Source of the DNA: JAIOSM01 sp023143455
GTDB taxonomy: Bacteria > Desulfobacterota > Desulfobacteria > Desulfobacterales > Desulfobacteraceae
NCBI GenBank assembly: GCA_030632885.1
Contig: DAOVTW010000011.1
Span: 1-64,000, forward strand
DNA length: 64,000 nucleotides
Reading direction: 5' to 3'
A program made the translations under genes and the position numbers. The notes beneath the pieces were generated by a model that saw nothing but the letters and a program-made list of their open reading frames with translations, searched no databases and had not been told where the DNA came from. This document shows, piece after piece, positions 43,011-53,026 of this stretch (the stretch's first letter is position 1; each line of letters begins with the position of its first letter).

Positions 43011-43541
43011 ATGAAAAAGGGATATGTTCAAATATATACAGGTAATGGTAAAGGAAAAACAACCGCGGCACTTGGACTTGTTTTACGAGCTCTTGGAGCC
43101 GGATTAAAAATATTTGTCGGGCAGTTTTTAAAGCATGGGGATTATTCTGAAATAAAAGCTCTGGATAGATACGCCAAGATATATAAAGACCAGATTACTA
43201 TCGAACAATATGGATCTGGAAGATTTGTAAAAGGAAAGCCCACTAAGGATGAAAAAGCCCAGGGCCAGGCTGGTTATAGTAAGATCCTTCAGATTTTAGA
43301 CAAAGGAGAGCACGATCTTGTAATAGTTGAAGAAGGGAATGTTGCAATGATGTGCGATATAATAACTGAAAATGACCTGCTTGAATTGATGGAGAGAAAA
43401 AAGGATCATGTTGAACTTGTCATTACCGGGCGAGGCGCAACAGAGCGTTTGATTAAAAAAGCTGATCTTGTAACTGAAATGAAGGAGATAAAACACTACT
43501 TCAGCGAGGGAGTTAAAGCACGCACAGGAATAGAAAAATGA
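43011..43541 (+). CDS. cobO: Cob(I)yrinic acid a,c-diamide adenosyltransferase
   Basis: A 176-residue BtuR/CobO-type enzyme that attaches the adenosyl group to cobalt. The P-loop GYVQIYTGNGKGKTTAALG starts the protein; VIVEEGNVAMMCDII and ELVITGRGATERLIKKADLV are family marks. ATG at 43011 with AGAGG 5 nt upstream. The stop overlaps the cbiP start (ATGA). Confidence 0.94.
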   Translation: MKKGYVQIYTGNGKGKTTAALGLVLRALGAGLKIFVGQFLKHGDYSEIKALDRYAKIYKDQITIEQYGSGRFVKGKPTKDEKAQGQAGYSKILQILDKGEHDLVIVEEGNVAMMCDIITENDLLELMERKKDHVELVITGRGATERLIKKADLVTEMKEIKHYFSEGVKARTGIEK

Positions 43542-45028
43542 AAAACCGCAAAAATATTGCCTTTTTAGGTACGGGGTCTGATGTTGGAAAAAGTATCATA
43601 GCAGCAGCTTTTTGTAGATCATTGGCTGATAAAGGAGTTAAGGTTGCTCCTTTTAAAGCTCAAAACATGTCAAATAATTCCGGCATAACTCCTGAGGGCC
43701 TTGAAATGGGAAGGGCACAAATTGTACAGGCCGAGGCTTCAAAAGTTGTACCACATGTTGATATGAATCCGGTTCTTCTCAAGCCTACCGGTGAAAAAGG
43801 CTCCCAGGTTGTTCTTAATGGGCTTGTGCATGGCAATCAATCTGCAATGGATTATCACAAAACAAAAAATTTTTATTTTGAACAGGCTTGCAATGCCTTT
43901 GACAGACTAAAAACAAGATATGAATGCATAGTCCTTGAAGGTGCGGGTTCTTGCGCGGAAGTAAACCTTATGCAATCAGATATTGTTAATTTTAGAATGG
44001 CTGAATATGCCAATGCAGATGTTATACTAATTGCCGACATCCACAGAGGTGGTGTGTTTGCTCAAATTGTAGGGACTCTTCAGTGTTTACCAAAAAAATA
44101 CAAGCGTATGATAAAAGGTTTTATAATAAACAGATTCCGAGGAGACCCTGAACTTTTTAAAGATGGCATTGAATGGATAGAAAACAAAACCAAAAAAAAA
44201 GCTTTTGGAATAATGCCTTGGTATTCTCACTTTCGAATAGATGCTGAAGACTCCGTTGAAATTGAAAAAACAACCCTGATCTCAGAGATTGATAAAACCA
44301 AGCCAGCAATTGGGGTGATTAAACTCCCTCATATTTCAAATTTTACTGATATTCACTCTCTTTCAGAAATTGAAGAAATACAAATAGTATTTATAGATTC
44401 TCCAAAAGATTTATCGATTTTCAAAGCTATTATTATCCCCGGCTCTAAGAACACAAGAGCAGATATGGAATGGCTTGGAAAACAGGGTCTTGCAAAAAAA
44501 ATTAAAGCTTATGCAAATTCCGGAGGGCATATTCTTGGAATTTGTGGGGGGTATCAAATATTAGGAAATAGTATAAAAGACCCTGACGGCCATGAGGGAT
44601 TGCCCGGGGAAACACAAGGGCTTTCCCTTTTAGATGCAAGCACAACTATAGTTTATCCAAAAATCACAACAACGACTTCGTTTTCGTGGGGCACAGCCCA
44701 GGGCAGTGGGTATGAAATTCATATGGGACACACAAAAACAAATTCAGGCAAACCGTTATTTGAAATTCATTCCAGAAATAATAAAAAAACAGGTGGTCCG
44801 ATAAACAATCAGGATGGTTGCGTCTCAAATAGCGGAAAAATTTTGGGGACTTATATTCATGGCTTATTTGATTCTAGCGAAATTTTAATAAAGTGGCTCA
44901 GAAATTTAAACATCAAAGGCATTAATCAAAAAATTATTTCTATAGAATCAAAAAAAGAAGAAAATTATAAACTTTTAAAGCAACATTTTGAACAGCACAT
45001 TGATTTAAATATGATTTATCAAGGATAA
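43538..45028 (+). CDS. cbiP: Cobyric acid synthase CbiP/CobQ
   Basis: A 496-residue amidotransferase that amidates four side chains of adenosyl-cobyrinic diamide using glutamine and ATP. N-terminal synthase: AFLGTGSDVGKSIIAAAFCR and KVAPFKAQNMSNNSG. C-terminal glutaminase: GGHILGICGGYQILG with nucleophile Cys, and GTYIHGLFDSSE with the His. It is the last gene of the riboswitch operon. No clear terminator lies between it and the convergent gltA. Confidence 0.96.
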   Translation: MKNRKNIAFLGTGSDVGKSIIAAAFCRSLADKGVKVAPFKAQNMSNNSGITPEGLEMGRAQIVQAEASKVVPHVDMNPVLLKPTGEKGSQVVLNGLVHGNQSAMDYHKTKNFYFEQACNAFDRLKTRYECIVLEGAGSCAEVNLMQSDIVNFRMAEYANADVILIADIHRGGVFAQIVGTLQCLPKKYKRMIKGFIINRFRGDPELFKDGIEWIENKTKKKAFGIMPWYSHFRIDAEDSVEIEKTTLISEIDKTKPAIGVIKLPHISNFTDIHSLSEIEEIQIVFIDSPKDLSIFKAIIIPGSKNTRADMEWLGKQGLAKKIKAYANSGGHILGICGGYQILGNSIKDPDGHEGLPGETQGLSLLDASTTIVYPKITTTTSFSWGTAQGSGYEIHMGHTKTNSGKPLFEIHSRNNKKTGGPINNQDGCVSNSGKILGTYIHGLFDSSEILIKWLRNLNIKGINQKIISIESKKEENYKLLKQHFEQHIDLNMIYQG

Positions 45029-45122
45029 TTATGTTTAAATAAATGTGCTGTTATTCAGAATCAGATGATTATTATGTCAACAACAAATAAGTACTACCTT
45101 AACATCTCTTAAACCAAACTTG

Positions 45123-46403
45123 CTATCTTTGATCAATTGGCAAATATTTAAGTTCTGTCTCACCAGTATATACTTGCCTGGGGCGGCTGATTTTCATTTC
45201 AGGATCAAAAAAGTCTTCCTGCCAATGTGCAATCCAACCTGGTAATCGACCGATAGCGAACATTACTGTAAACATATTAGTTGGGATACCAATAGCTCTT
45301 AAAACAATACCTGAATAAAAATCCACATTAGGGTATAAATTTTTTTCCTGAAAAAAAGGATCACCAAGAGCTTCTTCTTCAAGCTCCATTGCAATAGATA
45401 GAAGGGAATCCTTAATTTTTGTTTTTTTTAAGATTTTGTCACATATAGTTTTCATAATTTTTGCTCTTGGATCATAAGCTTTATAAACTCTGTGACCAAA
45501 CCCCATTAATTTAAAAGGGTTTTTTTTATCTTTAGCTCTTTTTATTACATCTGAAATTTTAAGACCTTTTGATTGAATCTCCTCAAGCATATAGATAACA
45601 GCTTGATTTGCGCCTCCATGCAAAGGTCCCCATAATGCAGCAATTCCTGATGACATTGCAGCATAAATATTGACTTTTCCGCTTCCCACAACTCGTACAG
45701 CTGTTGTTGAACAATTTTGTTCATGATCAGCATGCAAAACCCAAAACACATTTAATGCATCTGAAACATCTTTATCAAACCGATAAGGAACCACAGGAGT
45801 ATCAAACATCATGTGAAGAAAGTTTGCACAATATGAATAATTAGGATTTGGATAAACAGGGTTTTGACCGATAGAAACCTTATAAGCCATGGCTGCCATG
45901 GTTCTCACCTTTGATATTAGGCGTAAAAAAGTTCTTTGGAGGTCTTCTTTGCTATCTACAAGCTCAGGGTGAAAACTTCTCATGGCATTTACCATGGCAG
46001 ACAAAATACCCATTGGATGGGTTCTGCTAGGAAAATTCTGATAAAACTGCTTCATGTTTTCATGTAAAAGAGATAAATCATTTAGATTGACACTAATTGT
46101 TGTAAGTTCAGCCCTGGAAGGAAGCCTGCCGGCTATCAAAAGGAAAGCTGTTTCAACAAAGGAAGAATGTTCAGCAAGCTCTTCAATAGGGATACCTCTG
46201 TATCTTAAAATACCCTTTTCGCCATCCATAAATGTGATTGCACTTTTACAACTACCAGTATTTCCAAACCCGGGGTCAAAAGTAATAAAACCACTTTCTT
46301 GCCTTAAGCTTCTTATATCAATGGCTTTATCGCCAACAGTGCCTTCAATTACTGGCAAATTATATTCTTTCCCATCAACTATTAACCGGGCATATTCAGT
46401 CAT
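45123..46403 (-). CDS. gltA: Citrate synthase
   Basis: A 426-residue citrate synthase of the type with an N-terminal beta domain (ARLIVDGKEYNLPVIEG, then FITFDPGFGNTGSCKS). Catalytic residues are in LHGGANQAVIYML (His), LMGFGHRVYKAYDPRA (His) and YPNVDFYSGIVL (Asp). It condenses oxaloacetate and acetyl-CoA; in sulfate reducers it feeds a complete or partial citric acid cycle. It splits the cobalamin genes into two facing blocks and lies 29 bp after the FmdB-type gene, likely one operon. Confidence 0.96.
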   Translation of the reverse strand: MTEYARLIVDGKEYNLPVIEGTVGDKAIDIRSLRQESGFITFDPGFGNTGSCKSAITFMDGEKGILRYRGIPIEELAEHSSFVETAFLLIAGRLPSRAELTTISVNLNDLSLLHENMKQFYQNFPSRTHPMGILSAMVNAMRSFHPELVDSKEDLQRTFLRLISKVRTMAAMAYKVSIGQNPVYPNPNYSYCANFLHMMFDTPVVPYRFDKDVSDALNVFWVLHADHEQNCSTTAVRVVGSGKVNIYAAMSSGIAALWGPLHGGANQAVIYMLEEIQSKGLKISDVIKRAKDKKNPFKLMGFGHRVYKAYDPRAKIMKTICDKILKKTKIKDSLLSIAMELEEEALGDPFFQEKNLYPNVDFYSGIVLRAIGIPTNMFTVMFAIGRLPGWIAHWQEDFFDPEMKISRPRQVYTGETELKYLPIDQR

Positions 46404-46432
46404 ACTTTTTTTCCTTTATTTGTTTCAGCTTC

Positions 46433-46678
46433 TTATACACCTGGCACAGTATAGGTTGTACATGATCCTTGAGAACAATTTCTCTCTTGTTTTGACGCTT
46501 TAGAGTCAGCCTTTGAAGAAGAGCTGCCCATGACATAGTTTGTCTTGCTCAGAACTCTTTCAAATTCAACAGATCCACATTCAGGGCACTTATTATCTTT
46601 ATTATCATCAGGTATGCTTTTAGTAATTATTTCAAAAAATTTTTCACATTTACTACATTTAAATTCATATATAGGCAT
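46433..46678 (-). CDS. FmdB-type zinc ribbon protein
   Basis: An 81-residue FmdB/CxxC_CxxC_SSSS-type small regulator-like protein. MPIYEFKCSKCEKFFEII and KCPECGSVEFERVLSK give the two CxxC knuckles, followed by a Ser/Lys tail (GSSSSKADSKASK). Members are often annotated as regulatory; the role is not known. It precedes gltA. Confidence 0.9.
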   Translation of the reverse strand: MPIYEFKCSKCEKFFEIITKSIPDDNKDNKCPECGSVEFERVLSKTNYVMGSSSSKADSKASKQERNCSQGSCTTYTVPGV

Positions 46679-46807
46679 CTTTGCCTCCTTATATTTACAT
46701 CATATTTTTGTATAAGTAACTAAAATAAGTAGCTTTTAAGCATTGTCAAGAAAAAATAATGTTTTTACTATATCACCAACTATTACCATAATCAAATAGA
46801 TTTGGTT

Positions 46808-47902
46808 TTAAGGAGCGGCTGAATCAAATATTGGATTTCCATCAAAATCAAAAATTATAGATCGAATTGTCAATTTTTTGGCGGCAAATCTTTCTGCATT
46901 CTCAACAATTTTTTTGCCCACATGAGAAATAATTGCAGGAAACTCAGGGTAAATAAAAGAAAAAGCATGTCTTGCAGTATTCGCAGTTTTGATATTATCA
47001 ACAAGAGTTGTATTTAATGTTATCTTTTTAGCCCAATCTGCAAGATTTTTCATGGTAAGCTCTGTTTTTGCCGCATGTGTATGCTCAAACCCCATTGCCA
47101 TTTTAACAGCCTTTCCAAAAAAAACTGTAATAATAAGAGAGTCAACCTGCTCAATCTTAACTGCTTCATCAATTGAAGCTTTAAAAAAATCTCCTGTCTG
47201 AATAAAACACTCCTCAATAAATTCATGAAGAAGCTTCATGGCAAATCTTTCACTGCGCCTTCCTGTGGTAAATACCAAAGTTTTAGCTCCACCAGTAGCA
47301 GCAATTTTAGCACCTGCTTTAATAGTTGCAATATATGCATCATGGGACATGGGGACAACAATACCTGTCGTTCCAAGAATTGATATACCTCCCTTTATCC
47401 CGAGCCTGGCATTTAATGTTTTTTTTGCAAGCTCTTCACCCTTGGGAACAAAAATCTCTACAACAAGGTTCTTAGATCTTTTTTTTGAAAGGTTGGAAAA
47501 GACATTATCAACAGATTCAAATATCATTTTTTTTGGACCGGGGTTTATGGCATACTCACCAACATCAAGCTCCAGACCAGGCTTTGTAATTTTGCCAACA
47601 CCTATTCCCCCTATTATTTTTATATCATTGCCATCAGTTTCTGACAATAACAACCTTACCCCTATTTGAGCTTTATGAGTAACATCAGGATCATCACCAG
47701 CATCTTTAATAACCATGCATTCAACAGCCGTCTCAGAAATTTTACTTATTTTAAATATTTTGATAAATCTTACTTTGCCCGTTAAAAACCTTATCTTAAC
47801 CCTGCTCTTTTTTTTACCTGACAATAAAAAATAAAGGGCGGCTTTTGTTGCAGCAGCCGCTGCGGCACCGGTTGTAAAACCTTCTTTTAAAGGTTTTTCC
47901 AC
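46808..47902 (-). CDS. cbiD: Cobalt-precorrin-5B C1-methyltransferase CbiD
   Basis: A 364-residue enzyme of the oxygen-independent pathway. EGFTTGAAAAAATKAALYFL is the characteristic start; later marks are DAGDDPDVTHKAQIGV, GGIGVGKITKPGLELDVGE and GISILGTTGIVVPMS. It methylates C1 in place of the aerobic CobF. It lies 40 bp behind cbiA in the minus-strand cbiC-cbiA-cbiD group. Confidence 0.95.
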   Translation of the reverse strand: MEKPLKEGFTTGAAAAAATKAALYFLLSGKKKSRVKIRFLTGKVRFIKIFKISKISETAVECMVIKDAGDDPDVTHKAQIGVRLLLSETDGNDIKIIGGIGVGKITKPGLELDVGEYAINPGPKKMIFESVDNVFSNLSKKRSKNLVVEIFVPKGEELAKKTLNARLGIKGGISILGTTGIVVPMSHDAYIATIKAGAKIAATGGAKTLVFTTGRRSERFAMKLLHEFIEECFIQTGDFFKASIDEAVKIEQVDSLIITVFFGKAVKMAMGFEHTHAAKTELTMKNLADWAKKITLNTTLVDNIKTANTARHAFSFIYPEFPAIISHVGKKIVENAERFAAKKLTIRSIIFDFDGNPIFDSAAP

Positions 47903-47942
47903 ATTAACACCTGTCCTTTAATTGACCATTGTTATATTAATC

Positions 47943-49349
47943 TTAATTTTTATAGTTAAGGCAAGCCTGAACAAAACTCTTACCTGAATGCTTCATGCTT
48001 CCAAAATGAACATGAAAATAACTTCCAAGAGTATTATTTTTTAAAAAACCAGATAGATTTAATTTTTTGCCATTTCTTTGTGTAACATTATATATATCTT
48101 GAATACCATTTTTTCTCTTAAGCTCATCTTTATCTGCACTATTGTTTAAAAGAGATGAATAATGAAATTCATGACCCCTTAAAATGCTGCCTTTTTTTCC
48201 AATGATACTGTCTTTTAACAGTGTAATTTCCCGATACCCAAGCGACCTTAATTTTGTGTCCATTTCTACTGAAAATGGAAAGCAGCCCGCCATTGGATAA
48301 TGTTTTTTTCTATTAACATCTGCCATAAAAGAACAAAGATACATAAACCCACCACATTCACCATATATGGGCATTTTCTCATCACTTTTTATTTTTATCT
48401 CCTTTAAAAGAGATTCATTTTTTGAAAGTTTCTCTGCAAAAACCTCAGGATATCCACCGCCCAAATAAATGCCATGAATATTATCAGGAAGACAAGTATC
48501 TGTTAAAGGAGAGAACTCAACAATTTTTGCACCGTTTTCTTTTAATATATCAATATTATCTTTGTAATAAAAACAAAAAGCCTTGTCCTTTGCCACTGCA
48601 ATTGTGACTTTTTCTTCTATTTTATCTCTTATATTAATACCTGAAAATTGATTAAAATCATGCTTAATGACCGGAAGTTTATTAATAAATTCTTTAAAGG
48701 ATGTGTTTTTGTCAATCATGGAAACAAGTATAGAAAGGGCGTTTTTAGACAAACTATGTTCTTCTGCTGTAACAAGACCTAAGTGTCTGTCAGGAAGAGC
48801 AATTTTATCGTTTCTTAAAATATATCCTAAAGCTTCTGCTTTGCAATTGTCTAAAACAGCTGATTTTAAATATTCATAATGATTTAAAGTTCCAACACGA
48901 TTAAAAATAACACCTGCAATATTCAAATCATTATCAAAATTTTCAAACCCCTGTACAATGGCTGCTGCACTTCTTGCCATGCTTTTAGCATCAAGAACAA
49001 GAATAACCGGGAGATCGAGCCATTTTGCCATCTGGGCTGTTGAACCCGCTTCTGAAGTTCCGCTATATCCATCAAAAAGCCCCATAACTCCTTCAACAAC
49101 TGCAATATCGCAAGATTGAAGGCCTGCTTGAAACCTTGACTGGTTATAATTTTTTGAAAGCATCCATGAATCAAGATTTATGCTCGGTTTTTCACAAATT
49201 TTTGTATGATGACCCGGATCAATAAAATCAGGTCCTATCTTAAATGGCGCAACCTTATATCCAAGTTCTGAAAGATATTGCATTATGCCAAGCGACAAAG
49301 TAGTTTTACCGGAATTACTCCCTGTCCCTGCTATAACAAAGCCTTTAAT
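47943..49349 (-). CDS. cbiA: Cobyrinate a,c-diamide synthase CbiA, apparent AUU start
   Basis: A 468-residue amidotransferase that amidates the a and c side chains of cobyrinate. The first methionine gives only 451 residues and would miss the P-loop. Reading further back, the frame gives KGFVIAGTGSNSGKTTLSLG, the complete nucleotide-binding start, and a stop lies a few codons upstream. There is no ATG, GTG or TTG in between. ATT at 49349-49347 follows GGAGGT by 4 nt and overlaps the cbiC TAA, so it is the best start. The glutaminase part has PIYGECGGFMYLCSFM and GSYFHVHFGS. Confidence 0.93.
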   Translation of the reverse strand: MKGFVIAGTGSNSGKTTLSLGIMQYLSELGYKVAPFKIGPDFIDPGHHTKICEKPSINLDSWMLSKNYNQSRFQAGLQSCDIAVVEGVMGLFDGYSGTSEAGSTAQMAKWLDLPVILVLDAKSMARSAAAIVQGFENFDNDLNIAGVIFNRVGTLNHYEYLKSAVLDNCKAEALGYILRNDKIALPDRHLGLVTAEEHSLSKNALSILVSMIDKNTSFKEFINKLPVIKHDFNQFSGINIRDKIEEKVTIAVAKDKAFCFYYKDNIDILKENGAKIVEFSPLTDTCLPDNIHGIYLGGGYPEVFAEKLSKNESLLKEIKIKSDEKMPIYGECGGFMYLCSFMADVNRKKHYPMAGCFPFSVEMDTKLRSLGYREITLLKDSIIGKKGSILRGHEFHYSSLLNNSADKDELKRKNGIQDIYNVTQRNGKKLNLSGFLKNNTLGSYFHVHFGSMKHSGKSFVQACLNYKN

Positions 49350-49941
49350 ATTGACCTCCTTCAGTCAAAATAATAAGAGCATTTACAACGCTTGCAGCTA
49401 TATTTGAACCTCCTTTTCTGCCAACATTTGAAATATATGGAAAATCCATCTCAATCAGATCATGTTTTGACTCAGCTGCGTTTACAAATCCCACAGGAAA
49501 TCCAATTATTAATGCAGGCTTTGCCTTACCAGTTTTTATAAGATCAATAAGGCGCAACAGAGCTGTAGGCGCATTTCCAATAACATAAATACCCTGTTCC
49601 ATAATATCACAAGCTTTATCAACAGCAGCTTCTGCTCGCGTAAGATTATTGTCAGAGGCGGTTTTCACAACATCTTCATCCTTTATGAAACATTGAGCAT
49701 TGTTTCTAATTCCTGCCTTTGCCATGTTTGTATCTGTAATAATTGAGCAGCCTTTTTTTAAAGCTTTTATTCCAGCATCTATTGCTCTTGAATGAAATCT
49801 TACGGTCTCTATATACTCAAAATCTGCTGATGTATGAATCATCCGCCTTACAATGGGCCACTTTAAAGAGTCAAATCCATGATCGCCTGCCTCTTTATCA
49901 ATTATTTGAAAACTTAAGTCTTCTATATTTTGAGGTTTCAT
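49345..49941 (-). CDS. cbiC: Precorrin-8X methylmutase CbiC
   Basis: A 198-residue enzyme that moves the methyl group from C11 to C12, giving (cobalt-)hydrogenobyrinate/cobyrinate. Family marks: RRMIHTSADFEYIETVRF with the catalytic His, CSIITDTNMAKAGI, VIGNAPTALLRLIDLI and IGFPVGFVNAAESK. It is first of the minus-strand cbiC-cbiA-cbiD group and diverges from glnE; no second riboswitch fits in the 142 bp between them. Confidence 0.96.
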   Translation of the reverse strand: MKPQNIEDLSFQIIDKEAGDHGFDSLKWPIVRRMIHTSADFEYIETVRFHSRAIDAGIKALKKGCSIITDTNMAKAGIRNNAQCFIKDEDVVKTASDNNLTRAEAAVDKACDIMEQGIYVIGNAPTALLRLIDLIKTGKAKPALIIGFPVGFVNAAESKHDLIEMDFPYISNVGRKGGSNIAASVVNALIILTEGGQY

Positions 49942-50083
49942 AATTAATTATCCTTAATTATTATTATAATTTTATTAAATTACCATCCTTATACCCATTC
50001 TTGCAACAGATCAGTCAATGATTTGTCTTGAATTAAACCAAAGAACAGATTATGTTTTACTAAAATTAAAATGGAAAAATAAA

Positions 50084-53008
50084 ATGCCAAATCAAACATA
50101 TATTAAAACAATTGACAAAGTCTTTCCAACTCTTGGTCCTGACCAAAAAAAGAATGTTTTAACAAAATTATATACTATTGTTGAAAAAGCTTTGAACTTA
50201 AAAATAAATTTGCCTGACAATTCAGATTTTAATAAAGAATTTGTCAAAGCAATATTTTTTAGCCAGTTCATTGAGTCAAGCCTGTCAAGATTTCCTGATA
50301 TTTTAGAAAATCTTATCAGCTCAGGTGATCTTGACAGATCCTATGGCAAAGATGAAATGTTTGAGAAAATCGAGTCTTCAATAAAAAATATGCCCCAGGA
50401 GTCTGAGCTACAACATGCTGTATTTAAAGCAAAACTTCGTGAAATGATCAGGATTTCATGGAGAGACTTAAATCAAAAAGCTCAACTCAAAGAAGTTCTA
50501 AAAGATTTATCTTTACTGGCAGATGCCTGTATAGAAATCGTTTCATCCTATATTTATAATGAATTATCAATAACGTTTGGATCACCAACTGACTCTCAGG
50601 GTAACAAGCAAAACTTAATAATACTTGGAATGGGAAAACTTGGGGCAGGAGAACTCAATTTTTCTTCAGATATTGATCTGATTTTTGTATATCCAAAAGA
50701 TGGATATACAAATAATAAAAAAAGCATTTCAAATGAAGAATTTTTCACAAAAATGTGTCGAAGCTTTATTAAATTTCTAAGCTCAAGTGAACACGGGATT
50801 AATTTTTATCGGGTAGATACAAGACTTAGACCTTTCGGTGCCACAGGTCCTTTAGTTATGACATGTCGAGAATTTGAAGAATACTACCAGGCCCAGGGCA
50901 GGGAATGGGAAAGATATGCTTTTATAAAGGCAAGACCTGTAGCAGGAGACAAAGAGGCAGGATATCGGCTTTTAAAAGATTTAAATTCATTTATTTACCG
51001 ACGATATTTTGACTATGGAACCTTTGATTCTTTTAAAGATATGAAAAAAAGAATATCTCTACAGACAAAAAATAGAAATTTAAGAGAAAATATCAAATTA
51101 GGTCCTGGCGGAATAAGAGAAATTGAATTTTTTGGTCAGATATTCCAACTTATCCGTGGTGGAATAGAACCTGAACTCCAGGAACGTAAGATACTAAAAG
51201 TACTTGCTTTTCTTGTAAAATATTCATGTATTGACCAAAAAACAAAAAAAAATCTTACTAAGGCTTATATATTTTTTAGAATGGTTGAAAATCGTCTCCA
51301 GGAGTATCAGGATTTACAAACACATGATTTGCCAAAAGACATTGATGGCAGATTAAGACTTGCATTGTCCATGGATTTTGATTCTTTTCAGGATTTTATA
51401 AAAATTTTAAATGAACACAGAAACATAGTTCATCAACACTTCAAAGAACTTCTTGTGTCTGAAGAAGATGAAATAGATGATAAAGAAATAGATGAGTTTA
51501 AGCGCCTCTGGCTAAATATTAATGATCCTCAATCGATAATTGAAACAGAAAAAATTTCAGGCTATGAAAATATTTACAACGTAGCTAAACAATTACAACA
51601 ACTGAAAGAACATCCAAAAACAAAAAGACTTGCCACAAGTGGAAGGAAACGACTCAACAGGTTGATGCCCATGGTTCTCCAAAAAGCCAGCAAGTGTACA
51701 AATCCGGATACTGTTTTAATGCGCTTAATAGAAATGATAATAACAATAGAATCAAGAGCATGCTATATTTCTCTGCTTTTGGAAAACAAAGGCGCATTAG
51801 ATACTTTATCAATGCTTGCAGAAAAAAGCCCCTGGATAATCTCGTTTTTATCTCAACACCCGACTTTGCTTGATGAATTACTTGACACAAAAACATTGTA
51901 CTCACCCCCGGAAAAAAAGGAACTTATACAATTACTAAAAAGACGCATGTCAAAAATCAATAAAAATGACATTGAATTCCAGCTTGAAGAGTTGTCTGTG
52001 TTTAAGCAGACAAATACATTAAGAGTTGCAGCAGCTGACATAAGTAAGAATTATCCTTTAATGAAAGTGAGTGATAAGCTCACATATATTGCTGAAACTA
52101 TACTTGATAAAGTCCTTGAGATATCCTGGGACTTGGTTACAAAAAAATATGGAGTGCCCGATGGAATGCCTGAGAAACACGAAAGCAGTAAAACCATTGA
52201 TATTCTAAGCCATTGTGGTTTTGCAATTATTACATACGGTAAAGTTGGTGGTCTTGAAACAGGATACAAATCAGATATAGATTTACTATTTATCTGCTCA
52301 GAAAATACAGGAACCACCCATAGCGAAACAAGAAGTATAGAAAATGTTGCTTTTTATTCAATTTTAGGTCAGAGAATAATAAGCGCTCTTACAATGCATA
52401 CGCCAGCAGGTCAACTTTATGGTGCAGACATGAGGCTTAGACCAGGAGGGCAGGGAGGCCCGATTGTAACTCATATTAATTCTTTAAAAGAATATTTTGA
52501 AACAAAAGCATGGACCTGGGAACACCAGGCTCTAATAAGAGCAAGACCAATAAGTGGTGATAAAAAAATTCAAAGACAGTTTAACCAGATTAGAGAAAAA
52601 ATAATCACAAAAAAAAGAAATGTAAAAGCTCTAAAAGCAGACGTTCTTGATATGAGAGAACGTATGAAAAAAGAGCATCTTAAAATTAAAAAAGGTTTGT
52701 ATGATATAAAGCAGGGCACAGGAGGGATCATAGATATTGAATTTTTAGTTCAATATCTTGTTTTGAAGAATAGCTATTCTCATCCTGGTCTGACATTATG
52801 GACAGATAATGTCCGCTTGCTTGAAAGTCTTGCTAAGGAAAAGATTATACTTCAAAAAGAATGTGATGAACTTAAAAAAGCATATCTTGTAATGAGAAAA
52901 GCAATTCATAGATTAAATCTTCAGGAAAAAGAACTATTGTCGCCAATAAGTCATTTTAAAAAATTGAAAGCCGATGTTATTGCTATTAATAACAAGTACT
53001 TATTCTAA
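50084..53008 (+). CDS. glnE: Glutamine synthetase adenylyltransferase/deadenylase
   Basis: A 974-residue bifunctional enzyme that attaches AMP to, and removes it from, glutamine synthetase. The N-terminal removing domain has GMGKLGAGELNFSSDIDLIF and RPFGATGPLVMT. The C-terminal adenylylating domain has YGKVGGLETGYKSDIDLLF and MRLRPGGQGGPIV. Both keep the G-x-S/K-D-I-D-L nucleotidyltransferase motif. ATG at 50084 (MPNQTY) is preferred; a longer reading from 50018 adds 22 residues. The C-terminus is plain, without extra domains, and convergent with the PilZ gene. Confidence 0.95.
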   Translation: MPNQTYIKTIDKVFPTLGPDQKKNVLTKLYTIVEKALNLKINLPDNSDFNKEFVKAIFFSQFIESSLSRFPDILENLISSGDLDRSYGKDEMFEKIESSIKNMPQESELQHAVFKAKLREMIRISWRDLNQKAQLKEVLKDLSLLADACIEIVSSYIYNELSITFGSPTDSQGNKQNLIILGMGKLGAGELNFSSDIDLIFVYPKDGYTNNKKSISNEEFFTKMCRSFIKFLSSSEHGINFYRVDTRLRPFGATGPLVMTCREFEEYYQAQGREWERYAFIKARPVAGDKEAGYRLLKDLNSFIYRRYFDYGTFDSFKDMKKRISLQTKNRNLRENIKLGPGGIREIEFFGQIFQLIRGGIEPELQERKILKVLAFLVKYSCIDQKTKKNLTKAYIFFRMVENRLQEYQDLQTHDLPKDIDGRLRLALSMDFDSFQDFIKILNEHRNIVHQHFKELLVSEEDEIDDKEIDEFKRLWLNINDPQSIIETEKISGYENIYNVAKQLQQLKEHPKTKRLATSGRKRLNRLMPMVLQKASKCTNPDTVLMRLIEMIITIESRACYISLLLENKGALDTLSMLAEKSPWIISFLSQHPTLLDELLDTKTLYSPPEKKELIQLLKRRMSKINKNDIEFQLEELSVFKQTNTLRVAAADISKNYPLMKVSDKLTYIAETILDKVLEISWDLVTKKYGVPDGMPEKHESSKTIDILSHCGFAIITYGKVGGLETGYKSDIDLLFICSENTGTTHSETRSIENVAFYSILGQRIISALTMHTPAGQLYGADMRLRPGGQGGPIVTHINSLKEYFETKAWTWEHQALIRARPISGDKKIQRQFNQIREKIITKKRNVKALKADVLDMRERMKKEHLKIKKGLYDIKQGTGGIIDIEFLVQYLVLKNSYSHPGLTLWTDNVRLLESLAKEKIILQKECDELKKAYLVMRKAIHRLNLQEKELLSPISHFKKLKADVIAINNKYLF

Positions 53009-53026
53009 TTTCCAGCAAAATGAACC

